From Ochrobactrum quorumnocens (lineage in GTDB: Bacteria; Pseudomonadota; Alphaproteobacteria; Rhizobiales; Rhizobiaceae): a stretch of DNA of 64,000 nt. The stretch covers positions 1,493,501 to 1,557,500 of the forward strand of contig NZ_CP022603.1 in NCBI RefSeq assembly GCF_002278035.1, given 5' to 3'. The position numbers and the translations under genes were made by a program. Shown here one piece after another: positions 19,406-28,334 of the stretch. Numbering within the stretch: the first letter of the stretch is position 1; each line of letters starts with the position of its first letter. The notes under the pieces were generated by a model. That model was not told where the DNA came from and searched no databases. It saw nothing but the letters and a program-made list of their open reading frames with translations.

Positions 19406-21229
19406 ATGTGTGGAATTATCGGCATCATCGGAAATAACGAGGTCGCGCCGCGTCTGGTGGATGCGCTGAAGCGGCTTGAATATCGCGGTTATGATTCTGC
19501 CGGCATTGCCACGCTCCAAAATGGCAAACTTGATCGCCGTCGTGCTGAAGGCAAGCTCGTCAATCTCGAAAATCGCCTTGCTGGTGAACCACTTCCCGGC
19601 GTGATCGGCATCGGTCATACGCGCTGGGCAACGCACGGCAAGCCGGTTGAGCGCAACGCGCATCCGCACATCACCACCCGTTTGGCTGTGGTACATAACG
19701 GCATTATCGAAAACTTTGCTGAACTGCGTACCATGCTTGAAGCCGAAGGGCGCAAATTCGAGACCGAGACTGATACCGAAGCTGTGGCGCATCTCGTGAC
19801 GCGCGAGCTGGAAAAGGGCAAGTCGCCGGTTGAAGCTGTACGCGACAGCCTGCCATTGTTGCAGGGTGCTTTTGCACTTGCTTTCCTGTTTGAAGGCGAT
19901 GAAGAAACTCTGATCGGTGCGCGTCAGGGACCGCCACTGGCTGTCGGTTACGGCGAGGGTGAAATGTTCCTTGGTTCCGATGCCATCGCGTTGTCACCAT
20001 TCACGGACACAATTGCTTATCTGGAAGATGGCGATTGGGCTGTGCTGACGCGCAAGGGTGTAACCGTCTATGACGAAACCAATGCCGAGGTCGAGCGCGA
20101 GATCCAAAAATCACAGACTGCAAATATGCTGGTGTCGAAGGGTAATCATCGCCACTTCATGCACAAGGAGATGTTCGAGCAGCCGGAAGTTATTTCCCAT
20201 ACGCTTGCAAACTATCTCGATTTCACCACCGGAAAAGTGCGTGAAGAGGCAGTCGGCATTGATTTCAGCAAGGTTGATCGTCTGACCATTTCTGCCTGCG
20301 GCACTGCCTTTTATGCAGCCTCAGTTGGCAAATACTGGTTCGAGCAGATTGCGCGTTTGCCGGTCGACAGTGATATCGCCTCGGAATTCCGCTACCGCGA
20401 AATGCCGCTTTCGAAGGATTCACTGGCGATGTTTGTTTCGCAGTCTGGCGAAACGGCTGATACTCTGGCTTCGCTGCGGTATTGCAAGCAGCAAGGCTTG
20501 AAGATTGCTTCCGTGGTCAATGTCACCGGCTCGACCATTGCGCGTGAATCGGATGCAATATTCCCGACGCTTGCCGGTCCTGAAATCGGTGTCGCTTCGA
20601 CCAAGGCATTCACCTGTCAGCTGTCGACCATGGCGTCACTTGCAATTGCTGCCGCAAAGGCGCGCGGGGTGATTGACGACAAACGCGAGCAGGAACTGGT
20701 GCGTCAGCTTTCCGAAGCACCGCGTTTCATCAATCAGGTGTTGAAGCTTGAAGACCAGATTGCTGCGGTTTGCCATGAACTGGCGAAGGTCAATCATGTG
20801 CTTTACCTCGGTCGCGGCACGTCTTTCCCGCTGGCGATGGAAGGTGCGCTGAAGCTAAAGGAAATTTCCTATATTCATGCGGAAGGCTATGCAGCTGGTG
20901 AGCTGAAGCACGGACCGATTGCGCTGATCGATGAAACCATGCCGGTAATCGTCATTGCGCCGTCGGATCGTCTTTATGAGAAGACCGTTTCCAACATGCA
21001 GGAAGTCGCAGCACGCGGCGGTCGCATTATTCTGATCACCGATAAGAAGGGCGCTGCGGCAGCAAGTCTTGATACGATGGCAACGATCGTTCTGCCTGAC
21101 GTGCCAGAATTTATCACGCCGCTGGTTTATGCTCTGCCGATCCAGATGCTGGCTTATCACACTGCGATTCTTATGGGTACTGACGTCGATCAGCCGCGTA
21201 ATCTCGCGAAGTCGGTGACTGTTGAATAG
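19406..21229 (+). CDS. glmS: Glutamine--fructose-6-phosphate aminotransferase (GlmS)
   Basis: A 607-aa protein of normal GlmS length. MCGIIGIIGNNEVAPRL gives the N-terminal Cys nucleophile of the Ntn glutaminase domain; RWATHGKP and HNGIIENFAELR complete it. Two SIS sugar-isomerase domains follow (SACGTAFYAASVGKYWFEQI near 295; LGRGTSFPLAMEGALKLKEI near 470), and it ends DQPRNLAKSVTVE as usual. It makes glucosamine-6-phosphate for UDP-GlcNAc, peptidoglycan and LPS. glmU is not adjacent, unlike many Brucellaceae, so this could be a second copy tied to the polysaccharide island. Confidence 0.96.
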   Translation: MCGIIGIIGNNEVAPRLVDALKRLEYRGYDSAGIATLQNGKLDRRRAEGKLVNLENRLAGEPLPGVIGIGHTRWATHGKPVERNAHPHITTRLAVVHNGIIENFAELRTMLEAEGRKFETETDTEAVAHLVTRELEKGKSPVEAVRDSLPLLQGAFALAFLFEGDEETLIGARQGPPLAVGYGEGEMFLGSDAIALSPFTDTIAYLEDGDWAVLTRKGVTVYDETNAEVEREIQKSQTANMLVSKGNHRHFMHKEMFEQPEVISHTLANYLDFTTGKVREEAVGIDFSKVDRLTISACGTAFYAASVGKYWFEQIARLPVDSDIASEFRYREMPLSKDSLAMFVSQSGETADTLASLRYCKQQGLKIASVVNVTGSTIARESDAIFPTLAGPEIGVASTKAFTCQLSTMASLAIAAAKARGVIDDKREQELVRQLSEAPRFINQVLKLEDQIAAVCHELAKVNHVLYLGRGTSFPLAMEGALKLKEISYIHAEGYAAGELKHGPIALIDETMPVIVIAPSDRLYEKTVSNMQEVAARGGRIILITDKKGAAAASLDTMATIVLPDVPEFITPLVYALPIQMLAYHTAILMGTDVDQPRNLAKSVTVE

Positions 21230-21723
21230 CAACCAATCTGATCGCATCAGTGATCGAACAGTTATGGAATACGCGGCATCGCTCGAGGGGCGGTGCCGGG
21301 TTTATCGTTCGAGCGGAAATAATTTCCGCCTGTGCATGCCCCTTGACGCCGTGCGCCAACTGTAGCACAGACCTTTGACACATTTGGCGAATGTGAATAA
21401 TGATTTATTGAAATCATTGAAGAATTTGATCTGGCTGGGAATCAGGCGTCCCAGACCTTCATTGTGGGTTAGATCCCGCACCGATTGCGGGCAGGGCGGT
21501 ACAAATCCATCTCAGCTGTGTCAAACCCTTTTAACTCATAGCCACTGACCGTTTGGCTGTAGTCCTGACTACTTCAGCAGACAAACCTCGTCGGCAGCAC
21601 CATGCGCAACGGCACATGGAACGCTTGCGACCTTTTTAACGGCTTCAGCCAGATCGGCAGCGATGTGAGCGATGGGTTGGATGCCGAATAGGTTTCGATA
21701 GTAAAAATCTTATAAGTTAAACG
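21230..21723. other. glmS-to-conjugation-module intergenic region with palindromes
   Basis: About 490 bases. It contains an inverted repeat CGCTCGA (21280-21286) / TCGAGCG (21309-21315) and, overlapping its right arm, the perfect palindrome GCGGAAATAATTTCCGC at 21313-21329. Neither is followed by a T run, so a terminator is not obvious. A minus-strand open stretch ending near 21590 (PIAHIAADLAEAVKKV) has no start and looks like a fragment. This is the junction between the chromosomal-type genes and the transfer genes. Confidence 0.4.
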
Positions 21724-22074
21724 CTATTCGGCTGTGGAGCGGATCTGATCAAAAACGTGCCGCGCGAATTCAAATTGCCGTGCTGTCCCGCGCCCCATTG
21801 AATTTTTCCCCAGCGTTTCCGTGAGAATGCCGCGCTGAACAAGCAGATCCATGGTTTCAATCACTCCGCCGCGTGTCATCCCGGTAATTCTTATCACGGA
21901 TGCGAGGGTTAATGGCTCATGAGCCTGATGCATCATGTAGAGCACGTTCAGCAACCCAATCTGCTTAATGCGTGATTGCGGGGTCTCGTCTTCGAGTGGC
22001 TTTTCCAGAATTTCCCGCAGGCCAAAATGGGCTAGCGCCTGATTTTGCCATCGTTCACTTAAATTGCTTGCCAT
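21724..22074 (-). CDS. MarR-like winged-helix transcriptional regulator of virB region
   Basis: A 116-aa protein with a winged-helix core: IKQIGLLNVLYMMHQAHEPL, then VIRITGMTRGGVIETMDLLV (recognition helix region) and QRGILTETLGKNSMGRGTAR (wing). It is small and cytoplasmic and has no sensor domain. It is transcribed away from the virB operon, with a 90-base gap that holds two inverted repeats, so it likely represses or controls the transfer genes and itself. The ATG at 22074 is the only good start. Confidence 0.7.
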   Translation of the reverse strand: MASNLSERWQNQALAHFGLREILEKPLEDETPQSRIKQIGLLNVLYMMHQAHEPLTLASVIRITGMTRGGVIETMDLLVQRGILTETLGKNSMGRGTARQFEFARHVFDQIRSTAE

Positions 22075-22081
22075 TCTTTTA

Positions 22082-22126
22082 ACTATCTATTATTTGTATA
22101 GTATGAAGTTGAGGCACACCAACTTC
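22082..22126. promoter_or_regulatory. Two inverted repeats in the virB divergent promoter region
   Basis: ACTAT (22082-22086) pairs with ATAGT (22098-22102), and GAAGTTG (22105-22111) pairs perfectly with CAACTTC (22120-22126) across 8 bases. They lie midway between the MarR-like gene and the first virB-operon gene and are candidate operators for that regulator. Confidence 0.5.
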
Positions 22127-22164
22127 CGATAACGTGCCCAACAACTAATCGGAGGATGGGAGAC

Positions 22165-22704
22165 ATGAACAGCTTTCTCTTTCGCAGTGCAGTGGCAATT
22201 TTCGGGTTCGTTTCATCATATCTCAGTTTTGGTCAAAGCGCTCATGCTGGCGACTGGGGCTGCCAGGTTATCCTGTGCTTATCCAATCCCGGAGGGCCGA
22301 TGCAGTATGGAGCATGTCGCCCGCCGGTGCAAAAACTATGGCGTTGGCTGGCCAGAGGCAAGTCGTTTCCCACCTGTAGCGGCGTCGGGTTTCAAAGTTC
22401 GCGCCCGCATTATGACCCTCTTTATTGCGATGACGGGTACAGCCTGACTGTTACCTATTCAGATAGGGCGCGTGAAGCATCCTGTGTTTCCACTTCCAGG
22501 CAGATCGTGAACAAAAGTCTGTGCAGGCATGATCGCGATTGGCCAAAGAACAGCTATGAACAAATCACGTCTACGCAGTGGCAATCAGAAAACGGACAGC
22601 TGCAATGTACGGGCTACGTAACGGCGCGCCCGCTTGTGCGCGAACAACCGAACTATATCGATGTGACGATTGACGGCGTTGGCAAGCAGCGGGTTTGGTT
22701 TTGA
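22165..22704 (+). CDS. Secreted conserved protein of the virB operon, function unknown
   Basis: A 179-aa protein with a signal peptide (hydrophobic residues about 6-22, cleavage near SAHA-GDWGC) and about ten Cys in the mature part, suggesting disulfides in the periplasm. CLSNPGGPMQYGACRPPVQKL is conserved in proteins found at the head of alphaproteobacterial conjugation operons. ATGs occur at 22156 and 22165; GGAGG at 22151 fits the second. Its stop overlaps the virB1 start (TGATG). Probably an accessory of the transfer apparatus. Confidence 0.6.
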   Translation: MNSFLFRSAVAIFGFVSSYLSFGQSAHAGDWGCQVILCLSNPGGPMQYGACRPPVQKLWRWLARGKSFPTCSGVGFQSSRPHYDPLYCDDGYSLTVTYSDRAREASCVSTSRQIVNKSLCRHDRDWPKNSYEQITSTQWQSENGQLQCTGYVTARPLVREQPNYIDVTIDGVGKQRVWF

Positions 22705-23381
22705 TGATGCCGGTACCTTTTGTCGATCTCGCCCAGAGCTGCGCACCGATGATGGCTTCTGAAACGCTGGCTGGCATTGTCAGCCTGGAAAGCGGCTTTG
22801 CACCGTTCAATATTCGCATCAACAATGGCCCTCCCTTAAAGGAGCAGCCGGCATCGAAAGCCGAGGCGATAGAAATAGCCACAACACTGGCCGCCGAACA
22901 TCAGGATATCCAGCTTGGTCTTGGCGGGATCAGTATCGATGATCTGAAGAAACTCAAGCTCTCAGTTTCTGACGCGTTCGATCCATGCGCCAATCTCCAG
23001 GCCACAGCGACCCTGCTTGAGGGCTATTATCGATTTGCCATCAGGATCGGGGACGACAAGTCGGTGGCTGGGAAGGTCATGCTGCAGTCGTTTTACGGTC
23101 GTGGCGATCCTTCCATCGGTGCGCTGGTCAAATATGACAGCCAGGTCCGGCGCGAAATTCAACGATTGAAGTCGACAATAGCGAAACTGACCATTGGCGG
23201 TCGCCAGGATGGTCGTGACCACAAGCAAACCGCGGTCACGCCGAACATCGTCGCGAATGTTGTGGCTGAGAATTCCAAGGAGGAGGACGCCTCCGACGAG
23301 GCGCCACCTTTGTGGGATGTGTTCAATTCCCGGCGAAGGTCGTCGATCCTTGTTTTTTCAAACAATCATGGAGCAAAATGA
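22704..23381 (+). CDS. virB1: VirB1-like lytic transglycosylase
   Basis: A 225-aa SLT-fold protein. FVDLAQSCAPMMASETLAGI is followed by SLESGFAPFNIRIN, which holds the catalytic Glu of the ESG motif, then DLKKLKLSVSDAFDPCANLQ and a YGRGDPSIG block near residue 135. It opens peptidoglycan locally to let the type IV channel through. No clear signal peptide is seen from the ATG at 22704, which is common for VirB1 annotations. The C-terminal 60 residues are charged and poorly conserved. Confidence 0.8.
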   Translation: MMPVPFVDLAQSCAPMMASETLAGIVSLESGFAPFNIRINNGPPLKEQPASKAEAIEIATTLAAEHQDIQLGLGGISIDDLKKLKLSVSDAFDPCANLQATATLLEGYYRFAIRIGDDKSVAGKVMLQSFYGRGDPSIGALVKYDSQVRREIQRLKSTIAKLTIGGRQDGRDHKQTAVTPNIVANVVAENSKEEDASDEAPPLWDVFNSRRRSSILVFSNNHGAK

Positions 23382-23382
23382 A

Positions 23383-23682
23383 ATGACTATCGGTTCCCGA
23401 ACTCGGTCGGTTGCAGCTTCCATCGTGATGGCAACCACCATCGTTGCAACGCTTGCCGAACCGGCCTTCGCCCAGGCTGCCGGCATTGAATCGATCCTTC
23501 AAAATGTCGTCGATATGCTAACAGGCAATATTTTCAGGCTGATAGCGACGATAGCGGTGATCATAATCGCGATCGCCTGGATGTTTGGTTATATGGACCT
23601 GCGGCGCGCCGGTTACTGGATCGTCGGGATCGGCGTGATTGCCGGCTCCTCCGAACTCGTCAACACAATCATCGGGAGCTGA
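23383..23682 (+). CDS. virB2: VirB2-like major pilin
   Basis: A 99-aa protein: basic N-terminus, signal peptide ending AFA-QAAGIESIL near residue 28, then two hydrophobic helices (IFRLIATIAVIIIAIAWMF and AGYWIVGIGVIAGSSELV) with a short polar loop, the VirB2/TrbC pattern. It forms the conjugative pilus. GGAG eight bases upstream supports the ATG at 23383; an in-frame ATG at 23368 overlaps virB1. Confidence 0.85.
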   Translation: MTIGSRTRSVAASIVMATTIVATLAEPAFAQAAGIESILQNVVDMLTGNIFRLIATIAVIIIAIAWMFGYMDLRRAGYWIVGIGVIAGSSELVNTIIGS

Positions 23683-23686
23683 CCGG

Positions 23687-24028
23687 ATGATGACGGTAGG
23701 GTCTCCGCTTGCAGAGGACACGTTGTTCATTGCCTGTACCCGGCCTGCGATGTTTGCAGGCGTCACGATGGAAGCGATGGGGATCAATGTCATTGCGACG
23801 ACGATCTTCTACCTCGCTGCAGGTTCAGTCGCCTACGCGCTTGTCGGCATCGTGTTTCACTTCATCTTCCGCGCGCTAGTAAAGCATGACCACAATATGT
23901 TTCGCATCCTGCTTGCATGGGTAGAGACACGCGGGCGATCCCGAAACACGTCCTATTGGGGCGGCAGCTCGATCTCTCCGATGAAGCTGTCGCGTCGGTT
24001 TGATGAAAGGGACCTTGGTTTTGCCTAG
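23687..24028 (+). CDS. virB3: VirB3-like inner-membrane protein
   Basis: A 113-aa protein beginning MMTVGSPLAEDTLFIACTRPA, the VirB3 start, with hydrophobic segments near residues 17-35 and 45-65. VirB3 works with the VirB4 ATPase at the inner membrane in pilus and channel assembly. Its end overlaps virB4 by 26 bases, which fits the close partnership (the two are fused in some systems). Confidence 0.85.
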   Translation: MMTVGSPLAEDTLFIACTRPAMFAGVTMEAMGINVIATTIFYLAAGSVAYALVGIVFHFIFRALVKHDHNMFRILLAWVETRGRSRNTSYWGGSSISPMKLSRRFDERDLGFA

Positions 24029-26402
24029 CGTTGCAACGTTGAAATCCCGGGAGCTCGGCCCGGAGACCTTCATCCCCTATCTGCGCCACGTTGACGAGAA
24101 TACGATTGCGCTGGAGTCACGAGCGCTGATGGTGATCATTGCACTCGACGGCGTTTCGTTCGAGACCGCAGATGTTCTGGATATCAACGCTCTGCACCGT
24201 GATCTCAATACGCTTCACAGGAACATTGCTGATGAGCGGCTTGCGCTCTGGACCCATCTGATCCGCCGACGCGACAATAGCTATCCCGCCGGAACCTTTA
24301 AAGCGCCGTTTTCAGCTCAGCTGAACGAAAAATATCGCGAGCGCATGATACGCGAGGATCTGTTTCGCAATGATCTGTATATCGCCATCGTATGGTCGCC
24401 ACCGCGCGATTCTGCAGAAAAGGCGGCAAAGCTGCTGTCACGTCTTCGGCGTACACGTCGTGCGGGTATCGAACTCGACGAGGAGGCAATAAAGCAGCTC
24501 CGTGACAAGGTTATCGACCTTACGGCGGGCCTGAAGCGGTTCGAGCCGCGGGTCCTCTCGCTCTACGAACAGGATGATCTGCTATTTTCTGAGCCGAGCG
24601 AAGTCTTGCACCAGCTCGTCGGCGGACGATCGGAACCGGTTCCGCTCACCGAGGGGCGTATTGCATCTGCGATCTATTCCGACCGCGTCATCGTCGGTCG
24701 CGAGACAATAGAAATTCGGCATGAGGCTGAGAGCCGTTTTGCGGGAATGCTGAGTTTCAAGGATTATCCCGCCGCCACAAGGCCCGGAATGCTGGCTGGC
24801 GTTCTAACCAGTCCTTTTGAACTGATCCTGTCACAGTCCTTTGCCTTTGTCTCCAAGGCTGATGCCCGTACCATCATGGGCCGCAAGCAAAACCAAATGC
24901 TGAGCAGTGGAGATAAGGCAGCTTCGCAGATCGAAGAACTCGATGACGCGATGGACGATCTGGAATCAAACCGGTTCGTTCTTGGTGAACATCATCTGTC
25001 TCTTGCGGTCTTCGCTCCAACAGTGAAAGACCTGACTGATCATCTTGCCAAGGCACGCGCCAGTTTGACCAATGGCGGTGCTGTCGTAGCGCGGGAGGAT
25101 CTCGGCCTGGAAGCTGCCTGGTGGGCGCAGCTTCCAGGCAATTTCAGATATCGAGCTCGGTCCGGTGCAATTACCTCACGCAATTTTGCAGCGCTCTCGC
25201 CGTTCCATTCTTATCCGGTCGGTCAGAAAGACGGCAATGAATGGGGCGCTGCAGTAGCCCTTTTGAAAACTGCATCCGGCTCTCCCTACTATTTCAATTT
25301 CCATGACAGTGATCTTGGCAACACGTTCATTTGCGGCCCATCTGGTGCCGGCAAGACGGTGCTTTTGAATTTCATGCTGTCGCAACTCGAAAAACATGAT
25401 CCGCATGTCGTATTTTTTGACAAGGACCGTGGCGCGGAACTTTATGTGCGCGCGGCGGGCGGCGTCTATCATTCGCTTAGAAATGGCAAGCCGACCGGCT
25501 GTGCGCCGCTGAAGGCGCTCGATCTGACACCGGAAAACAAGGTCTTCCTGGCGAACTGGGTTGGAAAGCTCGTCGGATCGCGGACGCGGGAATTATCTGT
25601 CACCGAATTGCGAGATATCGCCGCTGCAATTGACGCACTTGCCGATTTGTCCGTGGAACAACGCACGATCGGTGCGCTTCGAACTTTTCTTGACAATACG
25701 AACCCCGAAGGGATCGCAGCCCGGTTGCGTCGATGGGAGCGGGGAGGCCCGCTTGGCTGGGTCTTCGACAATCCAAGCGAGAATATCGGATTGGGGACAT
25801 TCGGTGTTGGCGGAATCATGGTCGGTTACGACATGACCGATTTTCTGGATAATGAGGAAATCCGCACACCCTTGATGGCCTATCTGTTCCACCGCGTCGA
25901 GCAGCTGATCGATGGACGGCGTATCATCATCGTCATCGATGAATTCTGGAAAGCGTTGCAGGATGAGGATTTTCGGGATCTGGCGCAAAACAAGCTGAAG
26001 ACAATCCGCAAGCAAAATGGCCTCATGCTGTTTGCAACGCAAAGCCCGCGTGACGCAATCAATTCGCCGATCGCCCACACCATCATCGAACAGTGCCCCA
26101 CGCAAATCTTTTTGCCAAATTCACGGGGCAGCCATGCGGATTATGTCGACGGCTTTAAACTGACAGAGCGTGAATATGAACTGATCGCGCGCGAACTTTC
26201 CGTCGAAAGCCGACGTTTTGTCCTTAAACAGGGACACAAAAGCGTCGTGGCGGAGCTAAACCTCCATGGCTTTGACGACGAGCTCGCCATTCTTTCCGGA
26301 CGCACCGCCAGTGTCGAACTTGCAGATAGCATCCGCACGGAGGTTGGGGACAGGCCCGAAGATTGGCTTCCGATTTTCCAGCAACGAAGGAGTGCAAGCT
26401 GA
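24003..26402 (+). CDS. virB4: VirB4 ATPase of type IV secretion
   Basis: A 799-aa AAA+-like ATPase. Walker A GPSGAGKTVLLNF is near residue 445, Walker B IIIVIDEFWKAL near 640, followed by KTIRKQNGLMLFATQSPRDA. The N-terminal CagE/TrbE domain is present. It energises pilin extraction and substrate transfer on the cytoplasmic face. The ATG at 24003 is preferred over TTG at 24000. The stop overlaps the virB5 ATG. Confidence 0.95.
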   Translation: MKGTLVLPSVATLKSRELGPETFIPYLRHVDENTIALESRALMVIIALDGVSFETADVLDINALHRDLNTLHRNIADERLALWTHLIRRRDNSYPAGTFKAPFSAQLNEKYRERMIREDLFRNDLYIAIVWSPPRDSAEKAAKLLSRLRRTRRAGIELDEEAIKQLRDKVIDLTAGLKRFEPRVLSLYEQDDLLFSEPSEVLHQLVGGRSEPVPLTEGRIASAIYSDRVIVGRETIEIRHEAESRFAGMLSFKDYPAATRPGMLAGVLTSPFELILSQSFAFVSKADARTIMGRKQNQMLSSGDKAASQIEELDDAMDDLESNRFVLGEHHLSLAVFAPTVKDLTDHLAKARASLTNGGAVVAREDLGLEAAWWAQLPGNFRYRARSGAITSRNFAALSPFHSYPVGQKDGNEWGAAVALLKTASGSPYYFNFHDSDLGNTFICGPSGAGKTVLLNFMLSQLEKHDPHVVFFDKDRGAELYVRAAGGVYHSLRNGKPTGCAPLKALDLTPENKVFLANWVGKLVGSRTRELSVTELRDIAAAIDALADLSVEQRTIGALRTFLDNTNPEGIAARLRRWERGGPLGWVFDNPSENIGLGTFGVGGIMVGYDMTDFLDNEEIRTPLMAYLFHRVEQLIDGRRIIIVIDEFWKALQDEDFRDLAQNKLKTIRKQNGLMLFATQSPRDAINSPIAHTIIEQCPTQIFLPNSRGSHADYVDGFKLTEREYELIARELSVESRRFVLKQGHKSVVAELNLHGFDDELAILSGRTASVELADSIRTEVGDRPEDWLPIFQQRRSAS

Positions 26403-27100
26403 TGGCGATAAACAGACCGTGTGGAGCAGTAGTTGCTACTGCGATGATCTTATCACTCAAGGCAGCTGGTGCGCAGGGCATTCCGGTCGTTGACCAGACC
26501 TCTATTCTAAAACAGATAGAGAGCATCACCCAGCTGAAATCCCAACTCGATGCGCTTCATCAGCAGATTGATCAGGCACAGCAACTTTATGGCTCGCTCA
26601 ACAAGCTGACTGATATGGCGAATGTCGCCAACGTCTTGAACGATCCGGAGATACGAAAGGCACTGCCTTCAGATTTCGTTTCCATTGAAGGTCTGTTCAA
26701 AGGCAGCGGATCAGGCAGCATCGGGCAATCCGCATCAAAATTTCTCGAAAGCAATTCGAGCTATCAAACGGGCGCTGATGATTTTTATGCGAAGGAGCTA
26801 TCGCGTATTCAGAACAAGAATGCCGGTCAGATGAGCCTCGGTCAGCAGATCTATGATGCTGCAACGAAACGTATCGACGGGATTGACGAATTGCGTGAGA
26901 AAATCTCATCGACAGGTGACGCCAAAGGTATCGCTGACTTGCAAGCCCGGCTTCAGGCGGAACAGGCTTTTCTCCAGACGGATGTCCTGCGAATGGAGGG
27001 ACTGCAAATGGTGCAGCGCGCGCAAACCGAGGTCGATGAACAGCGCAAGGCGGAAGACTGGCGCCAGCGCATGGACAGCATGAAGGCGGCGCTTAAATGA
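26402..27100 (+). CDS. virB5: VirB5-like minor pilin component
   Basis: A 232-aa protein with signal peptide (cleavage near AAGAQG-IPVVD), followed by long amphipathic helices (ILKQIESITQLKSQLDALHQ) and QEAxLLQxDxxRMEGLQMVQ-type C-terminal helix, the three-helix VirB5/TrbJ pattern. It sits at the pilus tip and base. The ATG at 26402 overlaps the virB4 TGA. Ends with ATGA overlap into the next gene. Confidence 0.85.
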   Translation: MAINRPCGAVVATAMILSLKAAGAQGIPVVDQTSILKQIESITQLKSQLDALHQQIDQAQQLYGSLNKLTDMANVANVLNDPEIRKALPSDFVSIEGLFKGSGSGSIGQSASKFLESNSSYQTGADDFYAKELSRIQNKNAGQMSLGQQIYDAATKRIDGIDELREKISSTGDAKGIADLQARLQAEQAFLQTDVLRMEGLQMVQRAQTEVDEQRKAEDWRQRMDSMKAALK

Positions 27101-27330
27101 GGGCGCTTGTTACCATGACAGTGCTTGGCCTTCTTGCCGGTTGTTCCGATGATATTGGCCCGACCTATACCGTCGAAGAGCTCATCCGAGATGAAAGTTT
27201 GCTGAGCCGTATTCTCACCGAATGCCGTAACAATCCAGGCGATCTTGGTGGTGCCAGTAATTGTGTGAATGCCGAAGCTGCGGATGGCAAGCTGCGGCTC
27301 CAGAACATGCGCGAAGCGCTCAGGAACTGA
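27097..27330 (+). CDS. Entry-exclusion-type lipoprotein (EexN-like)
   Basis: A 77-aa lipoprotein: signal VTMTVLGLLAGC with lipobox Cys near residue 16, then TYTVEELIRDESLLSRILTE and CRNNPGDLGGASNCVNA. This short Cys-containing form between virB5 and virB6 matches the Eex/EexN family, which blocks redundant DNA entry from cells with the same element. Starts by ATGA overlap with virB5; four bases then separate its stop from virB6. Confidence 0.75.
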   Translation: MRALVTMTVLGLLAGCSDDIGPTYTVEELIRDESLLSRILTECRNNPGDLGGASNCVNAEAADGKLRLQNMREALRN

Positions 27331-27334
27331 TGCC

Positions 27335-28270
27335 ATGTATCAGGTATTCGACTTCATCGACAGTCAGTTCCAGCGACCATTGGAGACGTTCGTTTCCGAT
27401 GGTACATCAAACATAGCCGAATGGGTGACAGGCCCACTCACTGCTGCAGTAACCCTCTATATCGTGCTTTATGGCTATCTGGTGCTGCGTGGTTCGGTTA
27501 GTGATCCGATCGTCGAATTTGTCTTCCGGGCCATCAAGCTCGCGATCATCGTCATGCTGGTCAGAAATGCAGGCGAATACCAGACCTATGTCACGAACAT
27601 CTTCTTTAATGTGCTGCCGCATGAAATCGCGCAGGCGCTGAATTCTGGCGCATCACCAAGCGCCAGCACCTTTGACAGCCTTCTCGACAAGGGCCAGGCA
27701 TCAGCAACAGATATCTGGTCACGCGCCGCCTGGCCGATCGATATCGTCACCGGCGTTGCCGGGATGATGGTGATTGCGGTGAGTTTCCTTGTCGCCGGCA
27801 TCGGCTATGTGGTTTCACTATATGCGCGCCTTGCGCTTGCCATCGTGCTGGCGATTGGTCCGATCTTCATCGCACTTGCCATGTTCCAATCGACCAGACG
27901 TTTTACCGAGGCCTGGATCGGACAACTTGCCAATTTCGTTATCCTGCAGGTCCTTGTTGTCGCGGTGGGTTCGCTACTGATCTCGTGTATTGATTCAACC
28001 TTCACGACAATTGATGGCTATTCCGATGTCCTCATGCGCCCGATTGCACTTTGCGCCATCGGAATTGCTGCACTTTACGTCTTTTATCAGCTCCCTGGCA
28101 TTGCATCGGCACTTGCTTCCGGAGGAGCGTCGCTTGCCTACGGCCACAGCACCGCGCGTGATGCGCATGAAGGCATGCTTGCGCGTGGCACCAGGAGCAC
28201 AGGGCGTCTTGTTATGCGCACCGCTCGTCTGGTCGGACGAACGGTCGGCTCCAGAGAAACGGGAGCATGA
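27335..28270 (+). CDS. virB6: VirB6-like inner-membrane channel protein
   Basis: A 311-aa polytopic protein with at least five hydrophobic segments, including AAVTLYIVLYGYLVLRG near 30, IVTGVAGMMVIAVSFLVAGI near 145 and ALAIVLAIGPIFIALAMF near 175, the last two being the conserved TrbL/VirB6 core. It forms part of the inner-membrane path for DNA. The ATG at 27335 follows the lipoprotein stop; the longer frame from 27269 overlaps it and is rejected. Confidence 0.85.
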   Translation: MYQVFDFIDSQFQRPLETFVSDGTSNIAEWVTGPLTAAVTLYIVLYGYLVLRGSVSDPIVEFVFRAIKLAIIVMLVRNAGEYQTYVTNIFFNVLPHEIAQALNSGASPSASTFDSLLDKGQASATDIWSRAAWPIDIVTGVAGMMVIAVSFLVAGIGYVVSLYARLALAIVLAIGPIFIALAMFQSTRRFTEAWIGQLANFVILQVLVVAVGSLLISCIDSTFTTIDGYSDVLMRPIALCAIGIAALYVFYQLPGIASALASGGASLAYGHSTARDAHEGMLARGTRSTGRLVMRTARLVGRTVGSRETGA

Positions 28271-28334
28271 CGCAAGGCCGTTCCACATTTTTGGCTCGAT
28301 AACGCTCTCATAAAATCAGAAAGGGTCCTCCCCA

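Noticed and set aside
21230..21723. tRNA gene or att site at the glmS/virB junction
   Set aside because: No cloverleaf or CCA-type end could be found, and no repeat matching a region near 41 kb was seen.
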